Notes: generated from the sequence alone by a model not told the origin. Shown: positions 44,501 to 53,775, counted from the first letter of the stretch. The stretch is DNA of 64,000 nt from Anniella stebbinsi (GCA_029215795.1 JARDYH010000002.1:362912973-362976972), one strand, 5' to 3'. Program-made: numbers and translations.

Positions 44501-47500
44501 GTGAAAGTTCTACCCGTGACGGCGATGCGTGTGCACGCCAGAACTAGGCCGAAGCCTCGCTACTGTAACACGACTCCTGTGGCAGCTCACAAGCTCACCA
44601 GTTCATTGGGAATTGACAATAAAACTGCCAATATCATTCTGCCTTCATACAAATTTATGGTGCGGCCACACTTAGAATACTGTGTACAATTCTGGTCACC
44701 ACGCCTAAAAGAAGATAGATATTGCAGAGCTGGAAAAAGTGCAGAACAGGGCAACTAAAATGATCAAGGGGCTGGAGCATCTCCCCTACGAGGGAAGGTG
44801 ACAACAGCTGGGATTGTTTAGCTTGGAAAAAAAAGGGTATGGAGAGGTGTACAAAATTATGAATGGTGTGGAGAGGGAGACATTTTCCTCCCTCTCTCAA
44901 AATACTAGGACCCAATAGGGTCATCCCATGAAGCTGACTGGTGGGAGATTCTGGACAAATAAAACAAAGTCCTTCTTCACACAGCGTTAGTTAAACTATG
45001 GAGTTCATTACCAAAAGCTGTAGTGAGGGCCACCAATTTGAATGGCTTTAAAGGGGGTTGGATAAGTTCCTGGAGGTGAAGGCTATCAATGGCTACAAGC
45101 TCTGATGGCTATGTGCTACTTCCAGTATCCGAGGCAGTAAGCCTGTGTGCACCAGTTGCTGGGGAACATGGGTGGGAGGGTGCTGCTGCATTGTGTCCTG
45201 CTTTGTTGGTCCCTGGTCGACAGCTGGTTGGCCACTGTGTAAACAGACGTTCTGATCCAGCATGACACTTCTGATGTTTTTATGTCCTTAAGCCCTCTTT
45301 ATTCGAGGCCTGAAACAGGCCCCGTTTTAAACTTTGAAATTGTATTTTATCATCTGCATTTTATTGTCTTGTACTTTGTGGTTTTAATTGTTGTGAACAA
45401 CCCAGACAGCTTCGGCGACTGGGCAATATAAAAATGCAATAAACACACAAACGAATGTTATCCAGGAATCCAGGTGACAAAATCTGCTATACCAGAAAAA
45501 AATGGCGGTGAACCAGTCCGTCAGTTCAGACACTGCCCCCGCCCCCATCCAGCCCTATACCCCCCCCCCCAGCCATGCTCCTCACTTCCCCCACCTGGAC
45601 AAAGGGAACGTCGAGAGGCAGCCTGTCCCGGACATCTTGCACCCACTGCAGGGGAACGCGGAGGGGGGCGAAGTCCGTCACCACCCCGCCGATGCCGTGC
45701 TCCGTCACGAAGGGGGGCAGCGTGTCCTTGGCGAAGCCGATGAGCAGGTGGAAGGGGATGCTGACCTCTCTGCACTCCTGGAAAGCAAAGGAAGGAGAGC
45801 AGGGTCCAGTCCTCCAGGGCACAGGGGTCGGTTCCGCGCAGAGACTACGGCCTCATCTACAAGAATTCGCCTTTACGCCTGGTTAGGTGATTATGCGCAT
45901 ATTCGCAGAAGCGCATTTACGCCTAATATCTCTGTACGAGAGGCGGCAAAGCGCATTACTGGACGACCGAAACGCGATTTAAACTGTTGACATGCGGAGA
46001 ATCGCTTGTTCACATAGTCAAAATGCGCTTTAACGGCCGGAGCAAAATAAAACTCGCTATTTAAAGCGCATTCGATAATGCGCATAATCAGATGTTTAAA
46101 GCGCCTCTACGCCCGATTTGCGCTCCGTTCTTGTAGAGGTAAATTTTTAATTTAAAGAGCTTTAAATGCCTCTTGCAGAGGCAGCCTCAGTTAGCTGTGC
46201 TGCTATTCTGTCCCGGCGTGACAGGTCTGAAACTCAGTGGAGGCCCGGTGGCTCTGGGGCAGGAAATCTGTTCCGGGTTTCCGTCAGGACCCTAAAGGCG
46301 CTATTCAAGCACCTTGAAGCTCCTTTAGACTTCTGACTGAAACCCAGAGCAGACTCGCCACTCCACTGACATCGGAGTCACCAGCCTCCACTGCCTAAAC
46401 TTTAACGTGACTCTTTATTAAAACTTTTGAGGGCTAAATCCTCCATGGTTAGGGTGACCCTATGGAAAGGAGGACTAGGGATCCTGTATCTTTAACAGTG
46501 GAATAGAAAAGGGAACTTCAGCAGGTGTCATTTGAATGCATGCAGAACCTGGTGAAATCCCCTCTTCATCATAGAATCATAGAATAGTAGAATTGGAAGG
46601 GGCCTCTAAGGCCATCGAGTCCAACTCCCTGCTCAATACAGGAATCCACCTTAAAGCATCCCTGAAAGATGGTTGTCACTACAGTTAAAGCTGCAGGAGC
46701 CCTGTCTCTTTTATATCTGGTCACTCTAGCTATATCCTGCAGCTTTAACTCTTGTGATGAAGAGGGAGTTTCACCAGGTGCTGCACGCCTACAAATGACA
46801 CCTGCTGAAATTCCCTTTTCTATGCAACTGTTAAAGATACAGGAGCCCTGTCCTCCTTTCCACAGGGTCACCCTATCCATGGTTACACATTGTTTTGTTT
46901 TTATTGCTTTTCAATTTTTTCTACTGGTTTAATTTGTTAACGATTTAATACGTTTTAGCTGCGCATATTATTCATGTTTATATTGTCCTGATTTTATCTG
47001 TATGCCGCCTTGAGGTTCCAGCGATAATAGGACGGGATGCAAATGTTTTAATAAATAAATAAACTTCTGATAACCAAAGTACATGTAGTTTTCCCCCCCT
47101 TCCATATATTTCACTCCACACCCCATAAAGCACAGGTGCAGCCTCTCAGGCCCCAAGTCCAGACCCAGCCTACCTGGGTCCCAATCTAGCCCTCCAGGGT
47201 TCCCCAGATTGCCCTGCCCCCTTCCCTTGGCCCCGCCCCCTTTCCCCCAACTACCAATCGTTTGACTGTTTTCCTTGGCTTATGGGGAGATCCCCCCCCC
47301 CCCATTCTAAGAGGTTGTAATGCCTCTTCTCCTAAAGCTTAGTTACTCGCAGGAAGAGCTTTAAGCTACAACATGCTGGTATTTTGTGACCCGCCCCTTC
47401 TGCCTTTGGCCACGCCCACTACCAGGATGCAGCCCCCGAGAGCTCCTCTGAAACACAATTTGAAGAGGTTCAACACACCTGCTGTAAAGTCTTATTTTTT

Positions 47501-50126
47501 AGTGCGTGTAAGAATGAGAATAGATCCAGAATCACCTGTCATCAGAGGAACCCAGGTCCTTGCATCTATGCGAATCAATGTTGAGCAGGCCTCCTGGTTG
47601 GAAGGAGCGCTGACTCACTCAGACACTCAACAGGCAGCCTCACTGGAGGGTCCCTTCCTCAGGAGCAGCTGGATCATTGCAACACCTGACGCGGAGACCC
47701 AGCAGTACTCCCCTCTCCCAGAAGACACTGACCGGAGAGGAGGCACCGCCAGAGCAGGGAATCATACAGAGTCACAGCAGGGAGACTCTTTAATCTCCGG
47801 CTGCTTCAGGCTCACAGGAGCTTTCCTTTATAGCTTAGAGCACATAATTTAGGAATGACAAGCCGACAACTTCCACTAGAGGTCCATTTTCATGCCTCTG
47901 AAGCTACAGACGGATTGGTAACTTAAAAATAATAACAACAACAACAACAACAAAACACGCCACCCCTGTAGTTTCTGCCCAAGCCCAGGCTGCTCCTTCC
48001 CTCATGCCAATACCTCAGCCACTTCCTTGAGGCCGCGGAGCATGAAGCCAAAATGGCGGATGGTGGCTTCCAGGAACTTGGGTACCAGGCAGAAGCAGAC
48101 ATGGAGCGGGACTTTCTGCTTCAAGGCCAGGCGCTGGGCGTAGAGGAAGGCCCAGTTATCTGGGAAGGGAAAGCAGGAGGCAAAGGGTCAGGCAGCAGCT
48201 GCAAAGGGCCAGGGAGGCCCAACCCAGCACGCTCCAGGATCAGGCAAGCCCATCCGCATGCCAGCTCGCTGGGAGAAATTGACGCTGGCCTTCTGGCGAG
48301 GCAGGAGCATAAGCCACGTACCGATGTCCTCCTCCCTGCAGGCGCCACGGGTCAGCAGAGCTGGGCACCTGCCAGGGCTCTGCCCTCTTTTGTAACTAGT
48401 CACTCTAGTATAGCTCCTGCGGCTTTAACTGTTGTGATGAAGTGGGAATTTCACCAGGTGTTGCATGCGTACAAACAACACCTACTGAAATCCCCTTTTC
48501 TACGCCACTGTTAAAGATACAGGAGCCCTGTCCTCCTTTCCATAGGGTCATCCTATAACAGGGTACCTCCTGCCACCCATGAGCACGTCTTCTAAGGAGA
48601 AGGAGCGATTTTTCCCCATTCAAGATTACTGTGCGTATTCATATGCGCATTTATTGTTCATTTAATAAATCAAGGAAAACTCGCACAATTTATCAACTAC
48701 AATTTCTTATGGAAACTAAAACTAAGAACAAGGTTAGACTACGAACAGCGTTCTTCCAAACCAGTGCCCTCCAGATGTGTTGGACTACAACTCCCAGCAT
48801 TCCCCAGCCAGACATGCATGGAAGGTGGCAACAAAGGAGAAGGCCTCCTCGGTGCTGGCCCCGATTGTGGAATGATCACCCCACTGAGGTCTTCCTGGCA
48901 CCAACATTTTCAACTTTTCAGCACCAGGTTAACTGACCTCTACTTCCAGGCATCTGATATCATATGATATGGGCCTTGAGATTTAAAGAGCTCCATCACA
49001 CCAGCGATTGAGTGCACTCTCGCTATGCCTGGTGTGCAGATTTGCAGCACAGGACTCCCATGACACTGTGCCTGTCCTGCTGACATCCCATCTCTTCCCC
49101 AGCCTTTCCTAGAATGCTAAAAGTCTGGATTATTTTCCCTATGCGCATTTAATGCACCCTAAGCCTCCGTGTAGTTTTAAAGGAACTGAGGGCTTGAATG
49201 GATTGCATCAGGCCCTGGCAGGGAAAAGCGATCTCTCCCAGCAGCTGGCTCCAAACCTCAATATGAAACCCAAACCTTGCATCCCAGTCTCCAAAGCATA
49301 TTTTAAAACCATACAATGCCCGAATCTCTACAGAGACAGGATTATACTCCCCAGACTAAAGGGTCGCTCCATTTTTGCCTGGCAGAAGTGCTCATCTGAC
49401 AGGACCTGACTGGAGGGAGAGAGAGAAGGGGAGGGGCGGAGTGGAATGGAGCAAAAGAGCAGCTTTCCAGGAGAAAGAGATCATAAACTTGATGTGCTTC
49501 TGCATCAGAGGTGAAAAAACACGGCGGCAAACCGGGGGGAGGGGATTAGGTGTGATGGAGGTCATATAGTTTTTCATATTGGTTTTATATTATGTAATTA
49601 TATTGTAATTCTAGGGTTTTAAGCTTTGGATATTGGCCGGTATGGAAATGAAATAAATGAAATGAAAAGTAACTATAACTTCCATCAATACAAAATAAAA
49701 AGAGGACGCTGGGGAGATCTTGGGGCAGTTCTTCCCAGCGAAGCCCAGACGGATTGCGCTCCGGGCGGCGGCTCCGCTCTCACCTTGCACTCTCTGATCT
49801 CGTGACATCCAGTACAGGATGCCTCGGAACCTTTCCTTGAGATCGGAGTCTTTCGAGACTAGGCGGACCCGATTCTTGTTATACTTGAACTCTGCCACGG
49901 AGGGGGCCACTCTCAGGCGGCCCTGCCTCACCGCCTCTGCCAAGGACCCAGCCGCTCCGCTTCCAGCCTCCTCTTCCACCTTCGTCCTTTTAGATGCCTG
50001 CAGTGTTTCTGGCGCGGCCACTGTTGCCCTTTCCCCAGTGATATCCACTGCAGATCCGCCTTCCGGCACATCATTTTCAGGCTCCCCCGAGCCAGGCGGC
50101 TTCCGCTTCCGCCTCTTCTGAGACAT
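32384..50126 (-). CDS. PHR: class II CPD photolyase (deoxyribodipyrimidine photo-lyase), gene-level entry
   Basis: Nine coding exons on the minus strand (49784-50126, 48014-48159, 45595-45777, 43768-43926, 41443-41641, 39304-39456, 37917-38038, 34390-34549, 32384-32538) total 1620 nt: 539 codons plus TAG, the usual length for animal class II photolyases. All junctions are GT/AG and in phase. The enzyme uses reduced FAD and blue light to split cyclobutane pyrimidine dimers. Both class II signatures are present: [15 protein letters not shown] (residues 369-383) and a GIHDQGW...ER..FGK.RYMN block (496-515). The N-terminus is basic (KRRKRK, residues 4-9), consistent with nuclear import. No frameshift or stop interrupts it, so it should be functional. 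Placental mammals have lost this gene. It is convergent with RUBCN. Confidence 0.97.
32604..33097. mobile_element. 494-bp foldback transposon in PHR last intron
   Basis: Two long arms facing each other around about 32840 (GGGCGATTGGGGGGAGGGAG and its complement, GACATCAAGGAGGCAGG / CTGCCTCCTCGATGTC). Ends TAGGGCTGTG and CACAGCCCTA; flanks ATGCCGAC and ATGCCAGC (6 of 8), so probably hAT. Confidence 0.8.
33355..33745 (-). mobile_element. CR1/L3-like LINE 3' UTR
   Basis: It contains CTGGATCAGACCAAGGGTCC and CAACCCCCTTTTAAAGCCAT, shared with the 44600-45290 element in reverse orientation. Confidence 0.8.
34225..34351. mobile_element. CCAGATGT-type foldback miniature element
   Basis: Arms AAGGGTGGGCAAAATGTAGA and AAATCTACCTTCTGCCCAG. 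It lies 39 bp from the donor of PHR exon 8. Confidence 0.7.
34390..34549 (-). CDS. PHR: PHR coding exon 8
   Basis: 160 nt. It encodes [31 protein letters not shown] and [13 protein letters not shown], the active-site and FAD-contact region of class II photolyases. Donor GTGAGC at 34389. Confidence 0.97.
34890..36664 (+). mobile_element. 5'-truncated L1 LINE with 15-bp target duplication
   Basis: 1775 bp flanked by AAGACTGCAAATTTG (34875-34889 and 36665-36679) with an A-rich tail. It encodes the C-terminal part of L1 ORF2 and has a G-rich 3' UTR. It inserted into an older repeat in intron 7 of PHR, in the opposite orientation to the gene. Long target duplication plus A-tail is the hallmark of target-primed reverse transcription. 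Confidence 0.92.
34891..36551 (+). pseudogene. L1 ORF2 C-terminal fragment with one frameshift
   Basis: The frame is open from the truncation point: [10 protein letters not shown], then [11 protein letters not shown], which follow the RT catalytic motif in L1. Frame 1 ends at 35595, and the homology continues in another frame from about 35571 to 36551, including the WW-x-C-x2-V C-terminal motif ([11 protein letters not shown]) and GKGQTPS. So it has 5' truncation and one frameshift, and cannot be active. Confidence 0.88.
36683..37326 (+). mobile_element. CR1 LINE 3' end, longer copy
   Basis: It covers the end of ORF2 ([14 protein letters not shown], then [13 protein letters not shown]) plus the 3' UTR, ending TTCTATGATTCTATGA. 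It forms the downstream flank of the L1 insertion. Confidence 0.9.
37328..37830 (+). mobile_element. CR1 LINE ORF2 endonuclease fragment
   Basis: It encodes an apurinic-endonuclease-like start ([39 protein letters not shown]) typical of CR1/L2 clade N-termini. It ends about 90 bp before the PHR exon 7 donor. Confidence 0.75.
37917..38038 (-). CDS. PHR: PHR coding exon 7
   Basis: 122 nt between AG at 38040-38039 and GTAGTC at 37916. It encodes [20 protein letters not shown] and then [15 protein letters not shown], the conserved FAD-domain segment. A CR1 endonuclease fragment abuts the donor side. Confidence 0.95.
38541..38862 (+). mobile_element. CR1 LINE 3' end
   Basis: It begins at CAAATACTTGAAAGG and ends at the TTCTATGATTCTATGA tail. 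Confidence 0.9.
39304..39456 (-). CDS. PHR: PHR coding exon 6, class II signature 1
   Basis: 153 nt. It encodes [11 protein letters not shown] and the first class II photolyase signature [15 protein letters not shown] (residues 369-383), then YNHNYDKVE. It begins in phase after the HFG of exon 5. Confidence 0.97.
39660..40800 (-). mobile_element. L2-like LINE 3' end split by a 537-bp transposon
   Basis: 39660-39842 is an AT-rich L2-type 3' tail (minus strand). 40384-40800 continues into sequence resembling the L2 3' coding end. The interruption is the element at 39843-40379. Confidence 0.55.
39843..40379. mobile_element. 537-bp DNA transposon, GTTGCATTCGGACAACAC ends
   Basis: Inverted ends GTTGCATTCGGACAACACA and TGTGTTGTCCGAATGCAGC, flanked on both sides by CTATG. 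The inside has repeated CACAACA / CAGTTG[C/G]TTA motifs. The class is uncertain because a 5-bp duplication is unusual. Confidence 0.75.
41155..41290 (-). mobile_element. L2-like LINE 3' tail
   Basis: It contains ATTTATATACCGACCCATAG and GAAGCTCTCTGGGCGGTTTA, the reverse-strand tail of L2-type elements; plus-strand equivalents are at 5765-5835 and 45290-45455. Confidence 0.65.
41443..41641 (-). CDS. PHR: PHR coding exon 5
   Basis: Acceptor CTAG (AG at 41643-41642), donor GTGAGT at 41442. It encodes the FAD-domain segments [29 protein letters not shown] and [12 protein letters not shown] tRNA-derived SINE lies just upstream in the intron. Confidence 0.96.
41735..41930 (-). mobile_element. second tRNA-derived SINE family
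   Basis: The minus strand reads as a tRNA-like head with A-box-like TAGCTAACTGCGGTAGAGC and B box GAGTTCGATCCC, followed by a body with CAGGCGGGGCTGGAAG. It is a SINE, not a tRNA gene: it is fused to a non-tRNA body and does not keep a full cloverleaf. Confidence 0.75.
42183..42502. mobile_element. hAT palindrome, subfamily with AAAATCCAGGTCAGGGC ends
   Basis: 320 bp, 8-bp duplication ATCATAAA on both sides. This subfamily has GGAACTAATTGCATACAAAT-type arms instead of the AGCACCTGGTG arms. Confidence 0.92.
42609..42655. repeat. (GGA)n microsatellite in PHR intron 4
   Basis: About 15 GGA units. Confidence 0.95.
43019..43245 (-). mobile_element. CR1/L3-like LINE fragment
   Basis: It has the same GCTGGATCAGACCAAGGGTT start and GGCATATAGCCATCAGGTC block as the other copies, and is shorter. 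Confidence 0.75.
43617..43680. mobile_element. half of a CCAGATGT-type foldback
   Basis: CTGTCCCCAACCTGGTGCC followed by ACTACAACTCCCATCATTCC. Further halves are at 39569-39645 and 48751-48810. Confidence 0.55.
43768..43926 (-). CDS. PHR: PHR coding exon 4
   Basis: 159 nt, phase 0. It encodes [20 protein letters not shown] followed by [15 protein letters not shown], the conserved linker into the FAD-binding helical domain. The donor GTAACA is at 43767. Confidence 0.96.
44126..44375. mobile_element. 250-bp Chompy-like miniature element
   Basis: Ends GGGCCTGTGCAGATGACACC and GGTATCTTCTGAACAGGCCC, resembling a common lizard miniature family (GGGCCTGTTCAGA...). The inside has paired GGTTAGC / GCTAACC-type motifs. 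Confidence 0.65.
44600..45290 (+). mobile_element. CR1/L3-like LINE 3' portion
   Basis: It encodes [17 protein letters not shown] (C-terminal RT motif of CR1-group LINEs) and a long 3' UTR. Reverse-strand relatives occur at 33355-33745, 43019-43245 and 54214-54770. Confidence 0.8.
45290..45455 (+). mobile_element. L2-like LINE 3' tail
   Basis: It ends with CAGCTTCGGCGACTGGGCAA and TATAAAAATGCAATAAAC. Confidence 0.65.
45595..45777 (-). CDS. PHR: PHR coding exon 3
   Basis: 183 nt, phase 0 at both ends. It encodes the rest of the alpha/beta domain: [34 protein letters not shown] and [16 protein letters not shown]-rich transposon copy sits 71 bp upstream of its acceptor. Confidence 0.96.
45849..46186 (-). 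mobile_element. GCGCAT-rich miniature element, copy B
   Basis: It starts GGCCTCATCTACAAGAATTC and ends CTTGCAGAGGCAGCC, weak inverted ends. It shares long stretches with copy A (GACTATGTGAACAAGCGATT on the reverse strand). Confidence 0.7.
46235..46393. mobile_element. CAGTGG-ended hAT miniature element, copy 2
   Basis: The same family: CAGTGGAGGCCCGGTGGCTC and GGAGTCACCAGCCTCCACTG, with flanks CTGAAACT and CCTAAACT (6 of 8). Confidence 0.82.
46450..46875. mobile_element. hAT palindrome, interrupted by CR1
   Basis: 8-bp duplication TCCATGGT at 46442-46449 and 46876-46883. The 426-bp span minus the CR1 insert leaves about 320 bp. Confidence 0.92.
46571..46677 (-). mobile_element. CR1 3' end inserted inside a hAT palindrome
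   Basis: The reverse-strand CR1 tail starts ATAGAATCATAGAATAG and continues into the CR1 3' UTR (GGAATCCACCTTAAAGCATC). It interrupts the hAT copy at 46450-46875. Confidence 0.88.
46900..47060 (+). mobile_element. LINE 3' tail, type uncertain
   Basis: It ends TATGCCGCCTTGAGGTTCC and TTTAATAAATAAATAAAC, resembling the tails of L2-type elements. Confidence 0.5.
47061..48013. other. PHR intron 2, no feature recognised
   Basis: The segment 47340-47430 shares wording with 57280-57360 (GGCAGAAAGAGCTT-type, TTTGGCCAC), so it may be a low-copy repeat. Confidence 0.3.
48014..48159 (-). CDS. PHR: PHR coding exon 2
   Basis: Acceptor AG at 48161-48160, donor GT at 48013-48012. It encodes [13 protein letters not shown] and [20 protein letters not shown], the core of the N-terminal alpha/beta photolyase domain. 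Confidence 0.96.
48374..48555. mobile_element. hAT palindrome, right half only
   Basis: It begins at AGGGCTCTGCCCTCTTTTG (the centre of other copies) and runs to the right terminus AGGGTCATCCTA. Confidence 0.8.
48811..49572. other. PHR intron 1, no feature recognised
   Basis: Nothing with coding or repeat sense beyond short purine-rich runs. Confidence 0.35.
49573..49685 (+). repeat. 110-bp LINE-tail-like repeat, copy 1
   Basis: It is closely matched by 57385-57498: both contain GGGTTTTAAGCTTTGGATATT and end GAAATGAAAAGTAACT-type sequence. Probably the 3' tail of an L2-like element. Confidence 0.6.
49784..50126 (-). CDS. PHR: PHR coding exon 1 (start codon)
   Basis: ATG at 50126-50124 in a GCC-ATG-T context; donor GTGAGA at 49783. 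Residues 1-114: a lysine/arginine-rich nuclear-type N-terminus, an acidic/Ser-rich low-complexity linker, then the start of the photolyase fold (NKNRVRLVS and [12 protein letters not shown]). The only upstream in-frame start is a GTG at 50162, so the ATG is preferred. Confidence 0.95.
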
Positions 50127-50209
50127 GGCGGATGCCTCCCTGGGAGGGTGCACAGCCCCCACAATCCCCAGGCGCTGGCAAACCTTCCAGGAGGCAGAAT
50201 GAAAGCAGA
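50127..50209 (-). other. PHR: PHR 5' UTR segment before the start codon
   Basis: On the minus strand a pyrimidine-rich tract ending TTTTGGTACAG sits at 50210-50212 and up, a good splice acceptor 83 bp before the ATG. This suggests the ATG exon starts at about 50209 and is joined to an upstream noncoding exon. Confidence 0.45.
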
Positions 50210-50283
50210 CTGTACCAAAACACAGGAGAAGAGCAATGGTTTTATTGTTATGTGCTTATGATTCCTGTCAACTACTTTGAGAG

Positions 50284-50800
50284 TTCTCTATTATTATTAT
50301 TATTATTATTTCCCGCCTTTTCCCCAATACTGGGACCCAAGGTGGCTTACAAATTAAAACATATACTGTTAAAACAAATAACTATATACAAAAATTAAAA
50401 ATATAATTAAACACAGTACAATTTAAAAATATTTTAAACATTTAAAAACTTTTTATATACACATAATTAAAAAAGCCAAACTATAAGCAGTACATCCACA
50501 AAGGTCTGAACTACTCCCCAAAGGCCTGCTGAAACAGAAAAGTTTTAGCTTGCCTCCAAAAGCACACCAAGGAGGGAGCCAGTCTAGCTTCCCTGGGAAG
50601 GGAGTTCCAGAGTCCCGGGGCAGCCACCAAGAAGGCCCCCTCCCTCGTTCCCACCAGGTGTGTCTGTGATGGTGGTGGGACAGATAGAAGGACCTCCCCT
50701 GAAGACCTCAGGGGACGGGCATGCTCATAAGGGAGAATACGGTCTTTCAGATATCCTGGACCCGAGCTGTATAGGGCATAGAAAGTGGTATGTAAATGTA
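50284..50800 (-). mobile_element. L2-like LINE C-terminus and 3' UTR
   Basis: The minus-strand frame encodes GAFLVAAPGLWNSLPREARL followed by FLFQQAFG, matching the LWNSLP..IR...S...F...LKT.LF ending of L2/Rex-type LINEs. The 3' end has (ATT)n. Confidence 0.7.
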
Positions 50801-50954
50801 ATAAATGAATAAGCTCTAATGGATCAGACCAAAGGCTCATGTAGTCTCACACCTTCCTCCCCGCTGCCCCCCCCACTACTGCCCAAGCCATGGCCACCCA
50901 GAAATCCACAAGTCGGGCATGAAAGCAACGGCTTGCCCCATATTTATCCATGTT

Positions 50955-51780
50955 GCTGCCTTTGAAGATGGACCAGGACCCTCAGCTGGTGCAGAATGCG
51001 GCCGCCCGAGTGTTGGTGGGGAGATTTGATCATATAATGCCTTAAGCGCTCCAGATGCACCGCTTACTGGTGTCTTTCCAAGCTCAATTTAAAGTGCTGG
51101 TTTTTACCTTTAAAACCTTAAATGGTTTGGGACCAAATTACCTGTAGGGCCGCTTTCATCCATATCAGCCTGCATGCATATTAACATCAGCCAGAGAGGC
51201 CCTTCTCACTTCCCCACCTGTGAGGGCGGTTAGATGGACGACCACTCGAGAGAGGCCTTTTCCGCAGTGGCCCCACACCTCTAGAAGAAGTTGCCATTGG
51301 GTAGGGTGACCCTATGGAAAGGAGGACAGGGCTCCTGTATCTCTAACCGTTGTATAGAAAAGGGAATTTCAGCAGGTGTCATTGGTATGCCTGCAGCACC
51401 TGGTGAAATCCCATCACAAGTTAAAGCTGCAGGAGCCCTGCCCTCTTTTGTATCTGGTCTAGTATAGCTCCTGCAGCTTTAACTGTTGTGATGAAGAGGG
51501 AATTTCACCAGGTGCTGTATGCATGCCAATGACACTTGCTGAAATTCCCTTCTCAATACAATTGTTAAAGATACAGGAGCCCTGTCCTCCTTTCCATAGG
51601 GTTACCCTACCATTGGGGGTCCGCCAGACCCCATCATTAAAGGCTTTTAAGAAGGCCTTGAAAACCTACTACTTTACTATGGCCTTCCTCCAATTATGTT
51701 TTAGCAGGCTGGGTTACAGCTATAAATTGTCTATTGTAAGTTTTATTTTTATGCTGGTGTTTCCTGTTTTTACGAATGCT
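50955..51780 (+). mobile_element. L2-like LINE split by a hAT palindrome
   Basis: 50955-51301 encodes QNAAARVLVGRFDHI-like L2 sequence; the frame resumes after 51617 with GVRQTPSLKAFKKALKTYYF. The interruption is the hAT copy 51302-51609 with an exact 8-bp duplication, so the hAT insertion is younger. Confidence 0.75.
51302..51609. mobile_element. hAT palindrome inside an L2-like LINE
   Basis: 8-bp duplication CCATTGGG at 51294-51301 and 51610-51617. 308 bp. Confidence 0.93.
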
Positions 51781-52558
51781 TCCTGATGTTGCTGCTTTTA
51801 TTGTGCTTTTACTATATTTAATACTGCATCGGTTTTTATTAGGTGTTTTACTTTTGTCCTCCACCTTTTGAGGGCTTTTGCCCTGACAGGCAGCCAAGAA
51901 GTATTTTAAATAAACAAGTAATAGTTTGTCCGCAGTAGTTGGTGTCCAGGGGTCGCCTGCTTTTGGACACGGAGGTCCCATTCTGCAAGCATAGCTACTT
52001 TCCCCTTCTCATAAAGTTAGGATTAAAGGAAAGATATCGCCTTAAACTCACAACTGACTTATCTGTTTTGTTTTTTTTCCTACAAGAATTGCTATAAGTA
52101 AACATTTGCTAATTATTAAACAACCGATCAAAATATTTTGCTGCTTGCCTACCTTTTAACTGATTAAATCAGGAACATTGAAATAAATTCAAGAGGGTTT
52201 ACTGCAAGAGAAAGGCACTCTGCACATGCCCTGAGGCGCTTCCTCCTCACCATTACTTCATGCGTTCTGGGGCTGATTCCAGGCATTCAAAACAAGTCGG
52301 GTGGGGGTGGTTGACAATTAAGCCATGACTTACTGCTGGGCATTAAAAGTCTGAGTCATGTCCTCCTGCTTGGAGTACTTTTTGTGGTGGAGGGGGGGGG
52401 GGAGACCTGAGGAATGGAGCTGATAATATCTTTCTTATGCAAGAGGGGACAATGAAAGCAGGATACTGGGGCATAAGTCAGAGGACAGCCGGTGGGACAT
52501 GAACAGCATGAGGCCCCAGGAGTGTGGCTTAGGGCCTATTTTACTGCTCCTTTACTGT
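51781..52558. other. upstream of PHR, no feature recognised
   Basis: AT-rich, apart from a LINE-tail-like beginning. Confidence 0.3.
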
Positions 52559-52818
52559 AGAATCACAGAATTGTAGAGTTGGAAGGGGCCTATAAGGCCA
52601 TCAAGTCCAACCCCCTGCTCAGTGCAGGAATCCACCTTAAAGCATCCCTGACAGGTGGCTGTCCAGCTGCCTCTCAAAAGCCTCTAGGGTGGGAGAGCCC
52701 ACAACCTCCTTAGGTCATTGGTTCCATTGTCATGCTGCTCTAACAGTCAGGATGTTTTTCCTGAGGTCCATCCGGAATCTGGCTTCCTGTAACTTGAGCC
52801 CATTATTCCGCAACGTGC
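52559..52818 (-). mobile_element. CR1 LINE 3' end
   Basis: Reverse-strand CR1 3' UTR beginning AGAATCACAGAATTGTAG. Confidence 0.88.
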
Positions 52819-52969
52819 ACTGTGGCAGCTTCGGTTCATGTCAAGAAAGTGGGCGCAAGGTAGGCATGGGAATGCAGGGCAGGGGGCGGGCTCAATAAGC
52901 CTCGCAACAGCTGCCATGGCAATGTAAATGCCGGGGAACAAAAGTAAGGGTAGTTAAGACATATAATTC

Positions 52970-53283
52970 TAGAGTGACCATTGGAAAGGAGGTTGGGGCT
53001 CCTGCATCTTTAACAGTTGATTAGAAAAAGGAATTTCAGCAGTTGTCTTTTGTAGGTGTGCAGCGCCTGGTGAAATTCCCTCACAACGGCTAAAGCTGCA
53101 GGAGCCCTGCCCTCTTTTGTATCTGGTCACTCTAGTTTAGCTCCTGCAGCTTGAGCTGTTGTGATGAAGAGGGAACTTCACCAGGTGCTGCATGCCTACA
53201 AATGACACCAGCAGAATTTCCCTTTTCTATGCAAACGTTAAAAGATACAGGAGCCTGATCCTCCTTTCCATAGGGTCACCCTA
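52970..53283. mobile_element. hAT palindrome
   Basis: 314 bp. The flanks TATAATTC and TATAATAC agree at 7 of 8 bases. Confidence 0.88.
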
Positions 53284-53640
53284 TATAATACATATATCAA
53301 ATGAACTGCAGCAGCAAAGATACGCTGCTATGAACTTTCAGAGTTGTGCAGAGTTGCCATAAATGAAATAGTTTGCACGGTTTCCCGTCCCCCCCTCCCC
53401 CCCCTCCCCTGGCTGGACAGCCCTCACTCAATGCTGCCACGTAACTCTTTTGATTCCGCTTCATAGCAGCGATGCTGCGTGGGTGGGTGGGTGGGTGAAT
53501 CAGGAGGCAAAGATGTGTTGTAAAGACCCAACCCAGACCTACCTGGAGGTGCCTGGGAACTTCTGCGTGCAAACTGAGGGCTCTACCATCAAGCTCCGCC
53601 CCCTTCCCTCAGAATCCAAACACCAAGAGTTTGATTCTAA

Positions 53641-53775
53641 AGCAGGTTTCCCCAACCTGGTGCCCTCCAGGTGTTTTGTACTACAATTCCCATCAGCCCC
53701 AACTAACATGACCAATGGGAACATGGGAGTCGATGTCCAAATCATCTGGAGGTCACCTGGTTGGGAAAGGCCGTT
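53641..53775. mobile_element. CCAGATGT-type foldback miniature element
   Basis: Arms CCCCAACCTGGTGCCCTCCAG and GGAGGTCACCTGGTTGGGA. Confidence 0.7.

Noticed and set aside
50127..50162. Upstream start of photolyase at 50162
   Set aside because: That codon is GTG, not ATG. The ATG at 50126 has a good context and begins the expected lysine-rich N-terminus.
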